Under the pieces are notes generated by a model. The model was not told the origin of the DNA and made no database searches. It worked only from the letters and a program-made list of their open reading frames with translations. DNA of 64,000 nucleotides, taken from positions 186,001 to 250,000 of the forward strand of contig CDRNVI010000054.1 of NCBI GenBank assembly GCA_977017575.1, given 5' to 3'. Position numbers and translations under genes: made by a program. Of the stretch, positions 1 through 10,230 are shown one piece after another. Source of the stretch: Paramoeba atlantica (Eukaryota; Discosea). Every line of letters starts with the position of its first letter. Positions within the stretch are counted from its first letter, which is position 1.

Positions 1-1055
1 GAGCCGTAGGACTCCACGACCATCGCGGCAAATTTCATTTTCGCTACCTCGGCCCCTTCACGCTGCTTCACCTTGTTAGTGGTAGCGTACTGCTCCGCAA
101 ACGACCCCGCCGTCACCCAGTTAGCGTCACGGACTGTGTCCGTATATTTTTGTTGCTGGACATGGGTGACGGCGAAGTCGAGTACGAGAGGATGACCTAA
201 ACCACTATTCGTAAAGAAGACATCTCCGGGCCTAGTGAGGGTTCCCCCCGGGCCCTTGTTCCCTAGGTTCACCTCTCGCTTCGGCGCAAGCCCCGCTTTC
301 TTACATTCATCCGAAAATTGAGAAGCAAGCGCGTTGTGGCGAGAGGTGATGCCGTGGCCACTTTTGCACGACAGCGTATGGTCTCCTTCTGGACCGAGAG
401 GCTGCGTACATTTCTCCATGGGGCAGGGTCGGGGACCTGGGTATATATTTTCCCCGAGCCACCAACGCACCAGCGTCCGGAACTCCGTGGGCGTGTATGC
501 GAAGCCATCTTTCTTTGACAGCAGCACAAATGCCCATTCCGAAGCGCCTTCCCCAGTTTCAGAGATCCACCTGGCCCTGGTCCGTGGGTCAGTGTGTGCA
601 AGCGCATTCCTAAACTCATGTGAAGAGATGGCGTGACTGAGGTCTCGCTGTCGGGGCACTACTAGGTCGTCAACCGACTCGTCAGTTCCAATCGTGCGAA
701 ATGAGGGACGTTCTGATGAGACCCAACTTTTGGGTATTCTACCGGTTTCGCTGTCCACTATGCTCTGTCCAACGCGTCTGTTAACATCCCGCACAGCCCC
801 TTCAAAACCTTTTGCTTCAGTGGGGTCCCAACCGTCTCTTTCTGATGCGAAGGCGACTGAAGCCACATATGCTGATGTGGCATGCTCTTCCGCCGAACGA
901 AGCCCCAACCCACTAAACCGTTTGTCTCGTTGCGTTTGTCGCCGCGCCGTATCACTCAGTGGAAGGAAAAAAGTTTCTATGCTGGTCTGAACAGTGTCGT
1001 CTAGGCGCTGACATAGATCCCGTAGCTCCGATGTAGGTGTGGTTCGGAGTGCGTA
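1..1055 (-). CDS. R1 C-terminal part: thumb, zinc knuckle and restriction-like endonuclease (partial)
   Basis: The frame entered at position 1055 stays open to the window edge, about 351 codons. It starts within the RT thumb (YALRTTPTSELRDLC), continues through a block that matches R2 residue for residue over long stretches (KRF.GLGLRSAE.HATSAYVASVAFAS), and reaches a knuckle with C and C of PCPMEKC, then GDHTLSCK and the R-H-N of SRHNALASQF. A nuclease-like segment follows: TRPGDVF, then LVLDFAVTHVQQ about 20 residues later. This would nick target DNA during target-primed reverse transcription. R-P-G-D with an L-D-F strand is my basis for calling a restriction-like fold. No break is seen in this part. 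Confidence 0.75.
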
Positions 1056-1056
1056 A
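1045..1056. repeat. Target-site duplication of E1 (left copy)
   Basis: CGGAGTGCGTAA occurs here and again at 6050-6061, exactly at the two edges of E1. Both copies lie in the R1 coding sequence for the residues YALR. It is a clean 12-bp target duplication. Confidence 0.9.
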
Positions 1057-1129
1057 TCCAATCCAATCCAATCCAATAGACCGACATAAGTCGGTTAGAA
1101 TATATAACATTGTTCCCTCAAACTTATAC

Positions 1130-1585
1130 TCTTCCACCTCCAAATTCAGAGGGGACGCGCTTTCACCACTTCACCCCTCCCCGACTCACTCCCCTGGAGT
1201 GAGTGTGCTTCCCCCTCTCGGCTTTTTTTCGACTTGTCTTTTTCCTCTCCGAGAGGGCCATGCGTCACGGTGGCCTCCCTTGAGGACCACTAGACGTGTC
1301 CTCCGCCGACGAGACTCGGCTCTCTGCACCTGGCGGTCGTCCAGCTCTCCGCACCTCGGCTCTGTCGCAGCTCTCTGCACCCGGATTGCCCCCGAAACTG
1401 TAATATGGGGATTACGCATCCGGCTCTCTGCACCTGCACATGACAACCGAGCTCTCTGCACCTGGGACGCCAGCTCTCCGCACCCGCACACCTCCGGCGA
1501 GGACGAAACCTCACATGATCCACCCGTCGTATGCGGGATAAGGACATGGTGAGCAAATCTCTGCACTATAAGTGCATGATAAAAC
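1130..1585 (-). repeat. E1 3' untranslated region with degenerate GCTCTCTGCACC repeats
   Basis: No gene is seen. Between about 1318 and 1485 the + strand carries six degenerate copies of GCTCTCTGCACCTGG spaced 20-50 bp apart. Positions 1156-1300 share a block (GGTGGCCTCCCTTGAGGACC and a GAGTGAGT segment) with 9590-9740 on the other strand, so this sequence recurs in more than one element. It could be E1's own 3' region or an older SINE within it. Confidence 0.5.
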
Positions 1586-2329
1586 ACAGGGGGGTAAATC
1601 AGATCCTGCGGGGGGTCAAAAAATTGCAAAACCCTTCTAATTTTGGAAAATGATAGCGCATTCGAGAGCTCTCGCAGAGTTCTATGTTTTTGCGCTATTT
1701 TCACCCCCAAAAGAAAGCATTTGTGTTTATGGCATTTCTTTTAAAGTTTTTTTTCCCCTCTAAAATTTGCAGTTTTTCCCAAATTTGCTCATTTTTTCGT
1801 TTTTTCTCCATTTCGTCTCAGTTTTATGCCGCGAAAGCGATCCCGTTCTATGCAGAACAAAGGATCTCTCTCCGATAGATCTCGTTGTTTTGGACTTTCC
1901 CCCAAAATCCCCAGATCTTAACCCCATTGAAAACAATTGGGAAATTATGGATGCCTTTATTAAAAAAGGTACAAATCCAGAAAATAGGACTGAACTTTTG
2001 TTTTCTATTGAAAGAGCGGTTGATTACATTAAAACAGATGGTCATGAAATGCTCATTAACACTTTAAACAGCATGCCGCGGCGTTTCGACATGGTAGTAG
2101 AAAAAAAAGGAGAAAGTTGTAATTATTAGTCATCTAAAACACTTCTCACAATTTTTGCATTTTGACGTTTTTGGGCTTCTTGTCAGTTGAACATCCCCCT
2201 ATACCCCGGGAAACTGCCTTTTCTAAAACATAGAACTCTGCGAGAGCTCTCAAATGCGCTATCATTTTCCAAAATTGGAAAGGTTTTGCAATTTTTAGAG
2301 CCCCCGCAGCATCCAATTTACCCCCCTGT
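1586..2329 (+). mobile_element. Mariner-type deletion derivative with ~100-bp terminal inverted repeats
   Basis: The left end (1586-1690) and the reverse complement of the right end (about 2225-2329) match almost throughout. Both start ACAGGGGGGTAAAT and include GAAAATGATAGCGCATT and CGAGAGCTCTCGCAGAG-like segments. Inside is a transposase stripped of its middle. The same CAGGGGGG terminus is seen on the mariner at 41.5-42.7 kb. It sits in the 3' untranslated region of E1, so it is younger than E1. The flanking dinucleotides are not a clear TA pair. Confidence 0.82.
1826..2129 (+). pseudogene. Mariner transposase remnant (internal deletion)
   Basis: A start codon at 1826 opens MPRKRSRSMQNKGSLSDR. 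In another frame, positions 1880-2129 encode the transposase C-terminus: DFPPKSPDLNPIENNW, the segment carrying the third catalytic acid of Tc1/mariner DDE/D enzymes, then 50 residues ending in ESCNY and a stop. The DNA-binding domain and the first two catalytic residues are missing, so it cannot encode a working enzyme. It could be moved only by a transposase supplied in trans. Confidence 0.8.
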
Positions 2330-2433
2330 ATGTGTACTACTCCTGAAAACACGCATTACCTTTCGTTAATCTTACAAATATTCCTCAGGGTACCCCAGGC
2401 CTACCAGCGGAGAACACTTCCGTCTTATCACAC

Positions 2434-4544
2434 CTACTCAGAGGGCTTCCTCTTGCCACCAGTTCTCGCTACTTTCCCTCGGGGTCTCCCTTTTGCCTCA
2501 GCCCCGCGCTTGGGTGCTGGCAAAGTTTTCGCCTTTCCCTTTTCTAAGGCTCTATTTTTAATCAGTTTTTGCAAAGATTTGTCTGTCTGAGACTCCTCGG
2601 TGTCTTCAGTTGTCTTTCTCCTTTTCTGTACAGGAGGTCGAGATATTTTTCGTGCTGCCATGAGTGCCAACCCATCCGCCTCCTCATTCCATTTGTTCCC
2701 ACAATGACTCTTTACCTTGCATATAAAAATTGAAAATGATTCATGTTTTAGTTCACGGAGTTTTCTGTCAAGTTCATAAAATAAATCTCCGTTTGTGATC
2801 CCCTTGTATCCAACAATGCGCCTCTGATGACGAAGAATGTGAAAAAATTCCCAAAGATAGTACGAATCTGTATGAAAAAGACATGCGCAAGGTTTTTCCG
2901 GGAGCTGATTACTTCGACTCGTTCAATTGTTTCAGATTCCAGAGTCACAGATATTCGTAGAGGTTTTAATCTAGGTTTTAATACTACAACTCCGATACCG
3001 CTTCGAATTTCATCCGTGCCCCGCATCGGCAATACTGAACCGTCTGTATAAATTTGCACAGTTTTATATGCTGGAAAAGGGATGTCTGACTCCTCAACGA
3101 ATTGTAACTCGGAAGGACTTTTGTGTTTTTTCGCCCTTGCCAGGGCATTTTTCCATCTAACGGACCCGCACTTTTCATATTGAATAATAGGCTCGAGCTC
3201 TCTTCGCAACTTTTCGGTTAGTTGATACCAATGTTCGCGGTCAGTTGCATACACCAAGGCTTGTTCAAGGGTGATGCCCAAATCCTTCAAGCAAGCCTCG
3301 CTTGGGGAAGGTTGTCGTGCGTTGGTCCGCTGTTTCCACTTGACGAGCTCTTGGAAATCAGATGAGTGACGAAGCATGTGTCCAACAAGCTTTTCTCTTT
3401 GTACCCTGTGAATTGTTGAAAATTTCTCCGTGCCAAGACATAAAGATGCATTCGGGTAACACATCCCAAATTCATCCAATTTGTCGCATTGACATGCAAT
3501 TCTCCTCATATTATTTACCTCAACGTCAATTCGTCGGAGCATTGTTTGCGATATTGAGAGGGCCCCCGTTCCGAAATTTAACACCGGATAAACAAGGGAA
3601 TCGTATAGTCTGAGCTTTGTCCCTGCACTCAAAGGCGACGACCAAATCCCGTTCAAACGAAAAAGAGAACCCCAAGCTAACTTTAAACGTTCCTTCATTG
3701 TTGATGTAAAGTCGTTTTCCCGGTGATGCCCTAAGTGTTTGTATGTTTGAACTTTCGGAATGCTCCCGACAACATTGCTTTGAATGTTGTCACTGTTCTT
3801 TGTTGATTTTCCGAACGTTAGCCAGGCTGTCTTCGTTACACCAACGGCTAACTGTAGATTTGCTTTGCTGGCTTCTGTGGCTACACTGTCTATCATATTG
3901 CTTAATCCGCTTTTTGTGTCGCTAAACAATGCTATATCGTCTGCATAGTCAATATCAGTGAGGCGTTTTTCATAAAGACCCCTTTTCCTAGTACCTCTCG
4001 AACTTAAAAGAACACCGTCGGAATTGTCGTCTAGTGCTTTGTTCAAAATACGATCCAATACCATTACAAAAAGATAAGGCGCTAAGACGTCGCCTTGAAG
4101 TATGCCCGTTGCAATAGGGAAAGGTTTGGTAGTGCCAAGCTGAGTTCGAACGGTGCCTTTCAAATTACTGTATATTGACATGATAGTTCTGGATAGACAA
4201 GGTCCCACACGGAATGCATCTAAGCTAGCTTTTATCGCTGCGAAGGAAACCGAGGGAAAAGCTTTCGCGAAATCTATGAAGGCTACCGAAAGGCCTTCTC
4301 CTCTGAATGCTTTAGTTTTGACTTCGTTCATGATGATCTGGGCGCCTACAGTAGCTCGGTTGGGTCGAAAACCATATTGGTTATCCCGAAGAGATTTTTC
4401 TATGCTAGGCCTAATGCGGGAAAGTATCATAATATGGTTCATAAGTTTCACTATACTGTTTACCACGCATATGGGCCTCCAATTTTCGATCTTTGTTAAA
4501 TCTCCCTTTTTTGGAATGGGAAAATCTGTAGCGTGATTCGCCAA
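2434..4544 (-). pseudogene. E1 reverse transcriptase and RNase H
   Basis: Reading from 4544: KKGDLTKIENWRPI (RT region 1), FRPNRATVGAQII, FIDFAKAFPSVS (first catalytic Asp), GILQGDVLAPYLF and IDYADDIALFSD (catalytic YADD). RNase H follows (VQIYTDGSVLP), but its frame is lost near 2880. Its C-terminal half (VKSHCGNKWNEEADGLAL) is in the frame that ends at 2434 after a basic Lys/Arg-rich tail. RNase H in this place is characteristic of the ingi clade. At least two frame changes make it a pseudogene, one near 4520 against the endonuclease frame and one in RNase H. Confidence 0.85.
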
Positions 4545-6049
4545 GCTTCCTCAGTAACCCCCGTTGCATGGACTTGTTTTATGATTTCTAGGAGTTGTAA
4601 TCTGAGATCTGGGTGCCCTGATATTGCCTGTATGGCTTCCATTGGTATCCCGTCACTTCCTGGAGTTTTTCCTTTCTTGAAATGAGACAAAGAAGTGACC
4701 AATTCCTCGCCCGAAAATGGTTCGTCTGAAATTGGAACGAGCGGTGGCGGAAGCATCTCGAAGCTAATATCCGTATTTCCCGAGTCATAACCACTGAACC
4801 GCATGAAGTGATTTCGAATTTCTTGCAGCTTCTTGTTTCGTGAGCCCCCGCTTGTGTTAAATGTGTCTCTATACCGCCCACAAATTTGTCGAATAGTTCT
4901 CCACGGATTCGCATGATTTTTACGAAGTTGATTTTCAATCTCGACGCATTCGTTTGAAATAGTTTCTTCAATTTCTTCCTTATGCTCTTTTAATAGCGCA
5001 TTGAATGTGGTTTTATTTCTGCTTTTTTGATATAAACCGCGCAAGTCGTGTATCTTAAAGTCCTTTACCGATTCCTTATTCGCGGTTCGTTTCGAAGGTT
5101 TTTTAAAAGTTTTCACAGCACTCACCATACATTTTGCAAGTTCTCCCCATGTCGCTCCTGACTCAGCATTCGCTAAGCGCTGACAGTGAACGTTTTTGAC
5201 GAATTCCGTTCTAATATCACTGTTTCGAAGAAGAAACCACGAAAGCTGACTATTATTCGATTTATGGGCAGTAACTCGCCACTTTATCCTGATACTCGCA
5301 ATGCCACAACAATGAGTGGTAGGAATAGGTGCTTTAATCACTTTGTGTCTTTGAATTGCCGATGCGAATCTGCTACAAATGAAAATGTGATCTAATTGCC
5401 TCAGAGCTTTGTTCGGTAATTCACACGTCCACTTCCGGCTGCTTGGGCAAAGGCTATGTGCAGATTTGCAATCTATGGAACATGATAGACCTTTGAGTCG
5501 TGCGGCTGCAAGTGGATCCTGTTCCTTATTAGTTATGTGCGTTAGCGGTGCGTTGAAGTCTCCTATGACTATGAGAGGACGACGTGAATTGTTTTCTCGC
5601 ACTACCAGACAACAACGCTCTAATTCACCATAAAACTTTTTTATCTCGACGTCTGACGCGTCCCTTGTAGGAGAATAAACGTTGACAACTGTATCGACTC
5701 CATCCTCCATCTCAAATTCCCCAGACATTATCCTTTCACTGATCTTAGAAACCTTAGTCAAAGGAAGAGTGCTGACGAAACCCATACCATTGTATGCATC
5801 CCTTGCCCGTGCTGTAACGAGGTTTAAGTGATAATCCGTATTCCGGTAGCGCACTTTGCGGTAGAGTACATCCAATTTTTCGGAAGGAGAAAATCTGTAC
5901 CCCGTTTCCTGTAAGCCTAAGATATGTATTCCCTTCGTATCCATAAAATTAATTACTTCATAAAGGTGCCCACACTTTCGTACACTAAACTCATCCTCAC
6001 CCTTCAGCTTCAGAGTAGTTACATTTAAGGTTCCAACGCTAACGCGAAC
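4496..6049 (-). pseudogene. E1 apurinic-type endonuclease domain
   Basis: Open from near the E1 5' edge. It shows the conserved steps of APE-type LINE nucleases: TLNVTTLK at the N-terminus, IHILGLQETGYRF (catalytic Gln-Glu), YNGMGFVSTLP, VNVYSPT, LIVIGDFNAPLT (GDFN) and LRQLDHIFI with a later TTH. The last His is in TTHCC instead of the usual SDH. About 480 codons end where the frame shifts into the RT. The first in-frame ATG is at 5944, downstream of the start of homology, which supports 5' truncation. Confidence 0.82.
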
Positions 6050-6061
6050 GGAGTGCGTAAA
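6050..6061. repeat. Target-site duplication of E1 (right copy)
   Basis: Second copy of CGGAGTGCGTAA, identical to 1045-1056. R1 coding sequence for the RT thumb stops here and resumes at 1056. Confidence 0.9.
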
Positions 6062-8778
6062 CCATTTGGCAAAACCCGGTGCAGTGCCGGATGAGACAAA
6101 GAGCTACCTGATGGTCCTCGATTTGAGTAATGGCTAAGAGCGATTCTTTTGCTATTTCGAGGGCGTTGTCAAGGAGGAATTTGTGGCAGAATTCAGCAGA
6201 CCCCAATGGACTACCTAAAATATCGAAATTACCCTCCATATTCTTATTCTGATCGGGGAGGTCGGGGAAAACAGAAGAACGATGAGAGGATGAGGGATGA
6301 GCGGCTAATTGACATTTTGCTGCGTTGAGGTGTAAACCCCATTGCGGGCCCTTCATTTCTAATACATCGAAAGCATGTCGCACATCACACGATGAGCCAG
6401 CCGGAGCGCCGTCGTCCAGGTACCAAAGATTTAAATCCAGCTTGGGAGCTACCGTGTGAATTTCAGCCGCGACTTCTCGTAAGACCAGGGAGAAGAGTAG
6501 AGGACCTAAGGGGTTGCCTTGTTGAACTCCTTCAGATGGCGAAATGGTGCGTGTGCCGAAAGGAAGTGAACTCTCTGAAGAGTAGCACCAATCTACGTAG
6601 TAGCTAAGGGCGGGAAAATGTTCGCGGGTCAAGGCGGTGATCCAGTCGCGTGAGACGCGGTTAAATGCGTTTTTAAGATCTATTTTGCATAAAACGAAGT
6701 CGGCGTCGTCGACGTGCTAGGCAAAGGTCTGTCTGCAGAGATGAATAACACGCTCAGATCCGGCTGGCGTTGCTACACCGTATTGGTGTCCTTTGAAAAG
6801 TTTACGTGCTCTTGTTTTGGCGGAGAAACAAGCGACTTTGCTCACCAGGCGGCGAAGCGTCTCTCCTGCGGCTATTGGGCGCCCGTCGCGGTCCCCTTTC
6901 TTCAAAGCGCATAGGCGGCCTCCGGCAAAGTAGCACTGGACTTCGAGTGGCATGTGTCCCGCAAGCATGTGGTTCGTGAATTTTGTCAGTGCCCAATGGG
7001 TCCGTATAAGCGTCATTGTGGTACTCAAGAGATGCTTGCAAGTGCTCAGGACGCAGGCCAAAGGCACCACCTGATGATCCCCGGTGAAAGGTTTTAAGAG
7101 CCGCCGCTACTTCTTCCTCCGTTGCTTTGAGAGGTTTTACGTCTACTTCCGGTGTGGAATTGAGTGTTGTGGACGATGCGGCTAATCGGGCCGGATGCTT
7201 CGCTTGGAGCTTGGCGTATGTGTCATCGTCATCCGGGGCCAGTGGCGCAGAAGTTAGTGCGGTCATGGCCCGGGAAAGTTCGCGATCGCGGACAAGTCTC
7301 TCAGCTCGTAGGGCTGCTTTTTTCTCTTCGTCTTCGGGGCTCTGTGCTTGTGCTGTGCGTTTTTTACTTTGGAGGCTCGATTTTGCTTCGTTCCAAAGAG
7401 ATAGAAATTCGTTCCGCGTCCACCGGGCGAGACATTTCCGAACATGTGAGGCATACGACAATTTTGCTCTGTTCCCCCCACGATGAGGTGCCGGTAACAC
7501 GCACTTCGGTAGCATGGCAAGAAGAGTCCAGGCTTCGATGGTATTTTCTCGTACGGCGGAAGAGAGACACTCGCAGAAGACTTTCGCCCACTCCTGCCGA
7601 CATCTATTGGGAATATCTTTAGATGTGTTGATCGGCAAAGAGCATATGGATGCCAGGGGCGGCAGGGGTCCGTCGACGGTTTGCACTTTATTGTGGCTTC
7701 CCGAGTTGCACACTACCTGGGGAGGTGCGGCGAAGGATGAGGGAGAAGAGCGGCGGAAAGGGCAATTTTCGGCATGAAACCCCTGCTGGCTTAAGTGGTA
7801 ATGTTTGTTACAATCGGTGCATCGGAAACGCCCCTCCTCGTTCCACTAGGTATCAGGAACCTCGTCCCTATGTCTGTGGGCCACGTGGTTATAAAAAGCT
7901 TGCCATTGGCCCCCGTGAGACACTGCTTTCCATGTACATCCCTTGAAAGGACATTCCCGTGTCTTTTCATTGTCGATAAGTGTATTTCCACGTGTCGTCT
8001 TTGGGGTTTGCGTAAGTTTCTCGTCTTTCATGGAGTCGCATGACCCAGGTTTCGACACCTGCTGGGGGCGCTTACGTTTACCCATGGATGAGTGCGGGTT
8101 CTGTTCCTTGTGAAGCAATTCTTCAGCCAGACTGTTAACACATTCGAGTGCAGGAGTGCGTGGTCCGGGTGAATTCGTACTGGGCTCTGTGTTGTCACGG
8201 TCTTCGCTGTCGGCCCCGGACTCATTGCTCAGCTGAGATAGAGCGATACCCTTGGGGCGCTTCTTCTTTTTCCGTCCTTTTCTGCATCCGTTCACAGAGA
8301 CGGTGAGGTCTTCAGGAGTGAGATCGGGGAAGAGCAATATCCTTTTTTCATAATCGTATTCGTTGTCGTGTGACCTCCGGATATGGCGTTCGCACTTCCC
8401 CTTCACAGCCTTATTTTTGGTTTTTGATAGGCTGAGTGAAGAAGATTCTGCCCCCGCAAATTGGAATTTGAAGTCCTCAGTCGGACGGACACTGGAGAAA
8501 AGTTCCTCTTCCGTGTTTGTCTTCTGGCGCCCTGTATCTGGGGTCTCACCTTCCCTAGAGTTCGCGATGCTGAGTACCATCGCGTCGGCTCGCCGTAAAG
8601 ATTCAGCTGAAGGATTAGGTGGGAGGGGTGTAGTGTATAGGTCTTCATTGTACGTACTCGTGCCTTTAACGAGGTCTTTGTTTGCGTCGAATTGATCCCA
8701 GCAGCCGAGTGTGTGTGCGTTCACCTCGCGTTCGAAGTTCGAGACCTGCTTAGCCTTAGATCGAGTTAAGACAACCAT
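6050..8778 (-). pseudogene. R1 N-terminal zinc-finger region, linker and RT
   Basis: The start at 8778 (MVVLTRSKAKQ) matches the start of R3 (MVVSTRSNTKR). After a charged disordered region come two zinc fingers: CPFKGCTWKA..H..H, then C-x2-C-x4-H..H..C (CTDCNKHYHLSQQGFHAENC). A helical linker leads to FHRGSSGGAFGLRPEHLQ and the RT (KKGDRDGRPIAAG, CKIDLKNAFNRVS, SEGVQQGNPLGPLLFS, LWYLDDGA). It has an in-frame TAG at 7846-7848 (Trp in R3), an in-frame TAG at 6717-6719 and a frame change near 7010-7070. The protein is therefore broken although all domains are recognisable. Confidence 0.8.
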
Positions 8779-8814
8779 GGGACGTAAGAGTGAGATAAAG
8801 AAAAGAAAATAATT

Positions 8815-8850
8815 CAACAAGGTACAGAAACTGTATCTTTATCGTTAAAG
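8815..8850 (-). promoter_or_regulatory. SL-like 5' block of R1
   Basis: Read on the minus strand this is CTTTAACGATAAAGATACAG followed by TTTCTGTACCTTGTTG, 36 nt. It is followed by AATTATTTTCTTTTC and the R1 start 36 nt later. The 19-nt core CAGTTTCTGTACCTTGTTG recurs at the 5' end of six other retroelement copies here and resembles the kinetoplastid/diplonemid SL exon. Confidence 0.8.
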
Positions 8851-8860
8851 ATATGTTTTT

Positions 8861-8951
8861 TCAACTTCAACTTACTTCAACTTCAACTTACTTCAACTTC
8901 AACTTCAACTTACTTCAACTTCAACTTACTTCAACTTCAACTTACTTCAAC
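8861..8951 (-). repeat. 3' tail of U1: (TTGAAGTAAG/TTGAAG)n
   Basis: A 91-bp run of TTGAAGTAAG and TTGAAG units (minus strand) lies directly after the U1 coding region and 10 bp before the R1 SL block. It serves as the 3' tail of U1, comparable with the (ATTGG)n tail of E1. Confidence 0.8.
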
Positions 8952-8979
8952 AAACCTTACCCGTATCCCCTTTTTCTTA

Positions 8980-9327
8980 CTACAACGACGGGCAGAGGTC
9001 TTCAGCGGGCATGCGTGTGACCAGCATACGCGCTTGGGAGCGCATCAGTGTAATATTCATCTCCGTTAGCAGGAGACGAAGCGCTTTCTTGGGTGATTGC
9101 GTCCCCTGGGACGTTGCTGAGCGGTGTTCCGCGACCCTCCGGAGATTACCCATCGCGCTGTCCGACCAGGAGCCGAAGGATTCTACCGCCATGGCGGTGA
9201 ACTTGCATCCGGCGGCTTCCGCTTCCAGGCGCTCCGAAACTTTGTGGTCCGTGGCGTGCCACTCGGCGAAGCATCCTTCCTTACCCTCGTTAGCAACTCG
9301 GACTAAGTCCGTGTACTTGTTTATCAT
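8980..9327 (-). pseudogene. U1 extreme C-terminus
   Basis: NKYTDLVRVANEGKEGCFAE onward matches the R1 segment QKYTDTVRDANWVTAGSFAE that directly follows THVQQ. The frame ends at 8980 (DLCPSL, stop), about 30 nt before the repeat tail. It resumes U1 coding after the short retroposon. It shows where the nuclease domain of this family ends, which cannot be seen in R1 because R1 leaves the window. Confidence 0.7.
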
Positions 9328-9329
9328 GC

Positions 9330-9886
9330 GCTCTTTGGCGCAGAGATAATCCCCTTAATGCGACGGCCGATATCATCGGCACATAATCCGCCCACAACGG
9401 ATGTCGCCAAAGGGGGTTCGACGCGGACTCTGTCGGTAGAGAGGTCCAGGCAACTCGCCTCTCTTTACGCAGCCGGAGGGGCGTACTGCAACCGACTCGG
9501 TCCCAGTCGGTAGAGGTGGTCCACGCAACTCATCACCTCTTTACGCAGCCGGATGGGCGCACTGCGACCGACCGCTGCCTCGCGATAATGCGAGGCAGAG
9601 TCACGCCCAGTGGTCCTCAAGGGAGGCCACCATGGCGCATAGCTCCCGGGAAGAGACAGGCGCGAGAAGAAGAAAGCCGGGGAGGGAAGAAAACTCACTC
9701 AAGGAGTGAGCCGGGGAGGGGTGAAAAGTCGGAAGTACGTCCCCTACTTCCACGACAAAGAGGGACAGTTCCCGCTAGCCGTCAGCCGGAAACGGGCATT
9801 AAAAGGAAAATGTATGCCCGTTTCCGGAAAAAGAAAGGAAGGGCTAGCAAAATGTACCAACAAGGTACAGAAACTGTATCTTTATG
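9330..9886 (-). mobile_element. SL-headed short non-coding retroposon inside U1
   Basis: U1 coding (VLDFCVTHVQQT) stops at 9887 and is followed on the minus strand by ATAAAGATACAG and TTTCTGTACCTTGTTG, a 5'-truncated SL. About 530 bp of non-coding sequence follows, and U1 resumes near 9327. The insert has a nested hairpin (9774-9848), a block shared with the E1 3' region (9590-9740) and two tandem 70-bp units with CCTCTCTTTACGCAGCCGGA-type sequence (9430-9580). No ORF supports a protein. The exact 3' edge and a target duplication are not resolved. Confidence 0.65.
9774..9848 (-). other. Nested hairpin in the SL-headed retroposon
   Basis: A perfect 14-bp stem pairs CCGGAAACGGGCAT (9786-9799) with ATGCCCGTTTCCGG (9814-9827) around a 14-nt loop. 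It is enclosed by GCTAGCC (9774-9780) and GGCTAGC (9842-9848). It lies just downstream of the SL block on the transcribed strand. Confidence 0.75.
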
Positions 9887-10230
9887 GTTTGCTGAACGTG
9901 GGTAACACAGAAGTCTAGCACCAGAACGGCCGCCAGGCCAGAGCTCGGAAGGAAGACATCTCCTGGCCTCGTGAGGCCGCCACCAGGGCCGCGGTTCCCA
10001 AGACTCTTTTAAAGTTGCGGAGCGAGATGTGTTTTACTGCACACCGTAATGAAGTGCTCCACTAGCGCGTTGTGCCGGGAGATAAGGCCATAGCCACTTT
10101 TACACACCAGGGCATGGTTCCCCTCGCGCCCGAGAGGCTGCGCACACTTGGTCATAGGACAGGGCCGAGATTCCACGTAGACGTCAGCTCCCAGCCACCA
10201 ACGGGTGAGAGCGCGTTGGGGGTGGTTCGG
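9887..10230 (-). pseudogene. U1 zinc knuckle and nuclease N-part
   Basis: RALTRWWLGADVYVESRPCP then MTKCAQPLGREGNHALVCK and LISRHNALVEHF match the R1 knuckle. TRPGDVF and LVLDFCVTHVQQT match the nuclease core. One in-frame stop follows SKTHLAPQL. The join at about 10230 to the linker (ending near NKHPCRL) removes several hundred codons that would carry the RT. Confidence 0.7.

Larger units (their letters stand above)
1057..6049 (-). mobile_element. E1: ingi-like LINE (APE endonuclease, RT, RNase H) inserted in R1
   Basis: A 4993-bp minus-strand LINE bounded by the 12-bp duplication CGGAGTGCGTAA. Its 3' end carries a short (ATTGG)n tail at 1057-1078 rather than poly(A). Coding order is apurinic-type endonuclease, RT and RNase H, the arrangement known from trypanosomatid ingi/L1Tc elements. 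There is no SL at its 5' end, and coding homology begins almost at once, so it is probably 5'-truncated. The 3' untranslated region holds a mariner derivative (1586-2329) and a block shared in inverted orientation with the short retroposon near 9.6 kb. Confidence 0.85.
1..8850 (-). mobile_element. R1: LINE with SL 5' end, zinc fingers, RT and restriction-like nuclease
   Basis: A long non-LTR retrotransposon on the minus strand. It begins with the SL-like block at 8815-8850, has a 36-nt leader and one long reading frame, and runs off the left edge of the window. It is interrupted by E1 (1057-6049), whose 12-bp target duplication (1045-1056 and 6050-6061) joins the two halves. Domains in order are N-terminal zinc fingers, a helical linker, RT with a YLDD active site, a thumb, a C-x4-C..H..C knuckle and a PD-(D/E)XK-like nuclease. 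That order is typical of endonuclease-type LINEs of the R2/NeSL group (family knowledge; clade not settled). R2 and R3 are partial copies of the same family. Confidence 0.82.

Noticed and set aside
8861-8951. Telomere-like repeat.
   Set aside because: The TTGAAGTAAG/TTGAAG run sits exactly at the 3' end of U1 and is internal to the locus. It is a LINE tail, and kinetoplastid telomeres are TTAGGG as I recall.
9774-9886. An SL RNA gene: SL core followed by GT and stable hairpins.
   Set aside because: The upstream bases are U1 coding sequence (THVQQT), so a full exon is missing. No Sm-like site and T-run are in the expected place, and U1 coding resumes after about 550 bp. An SL-headed retroposon fits better.
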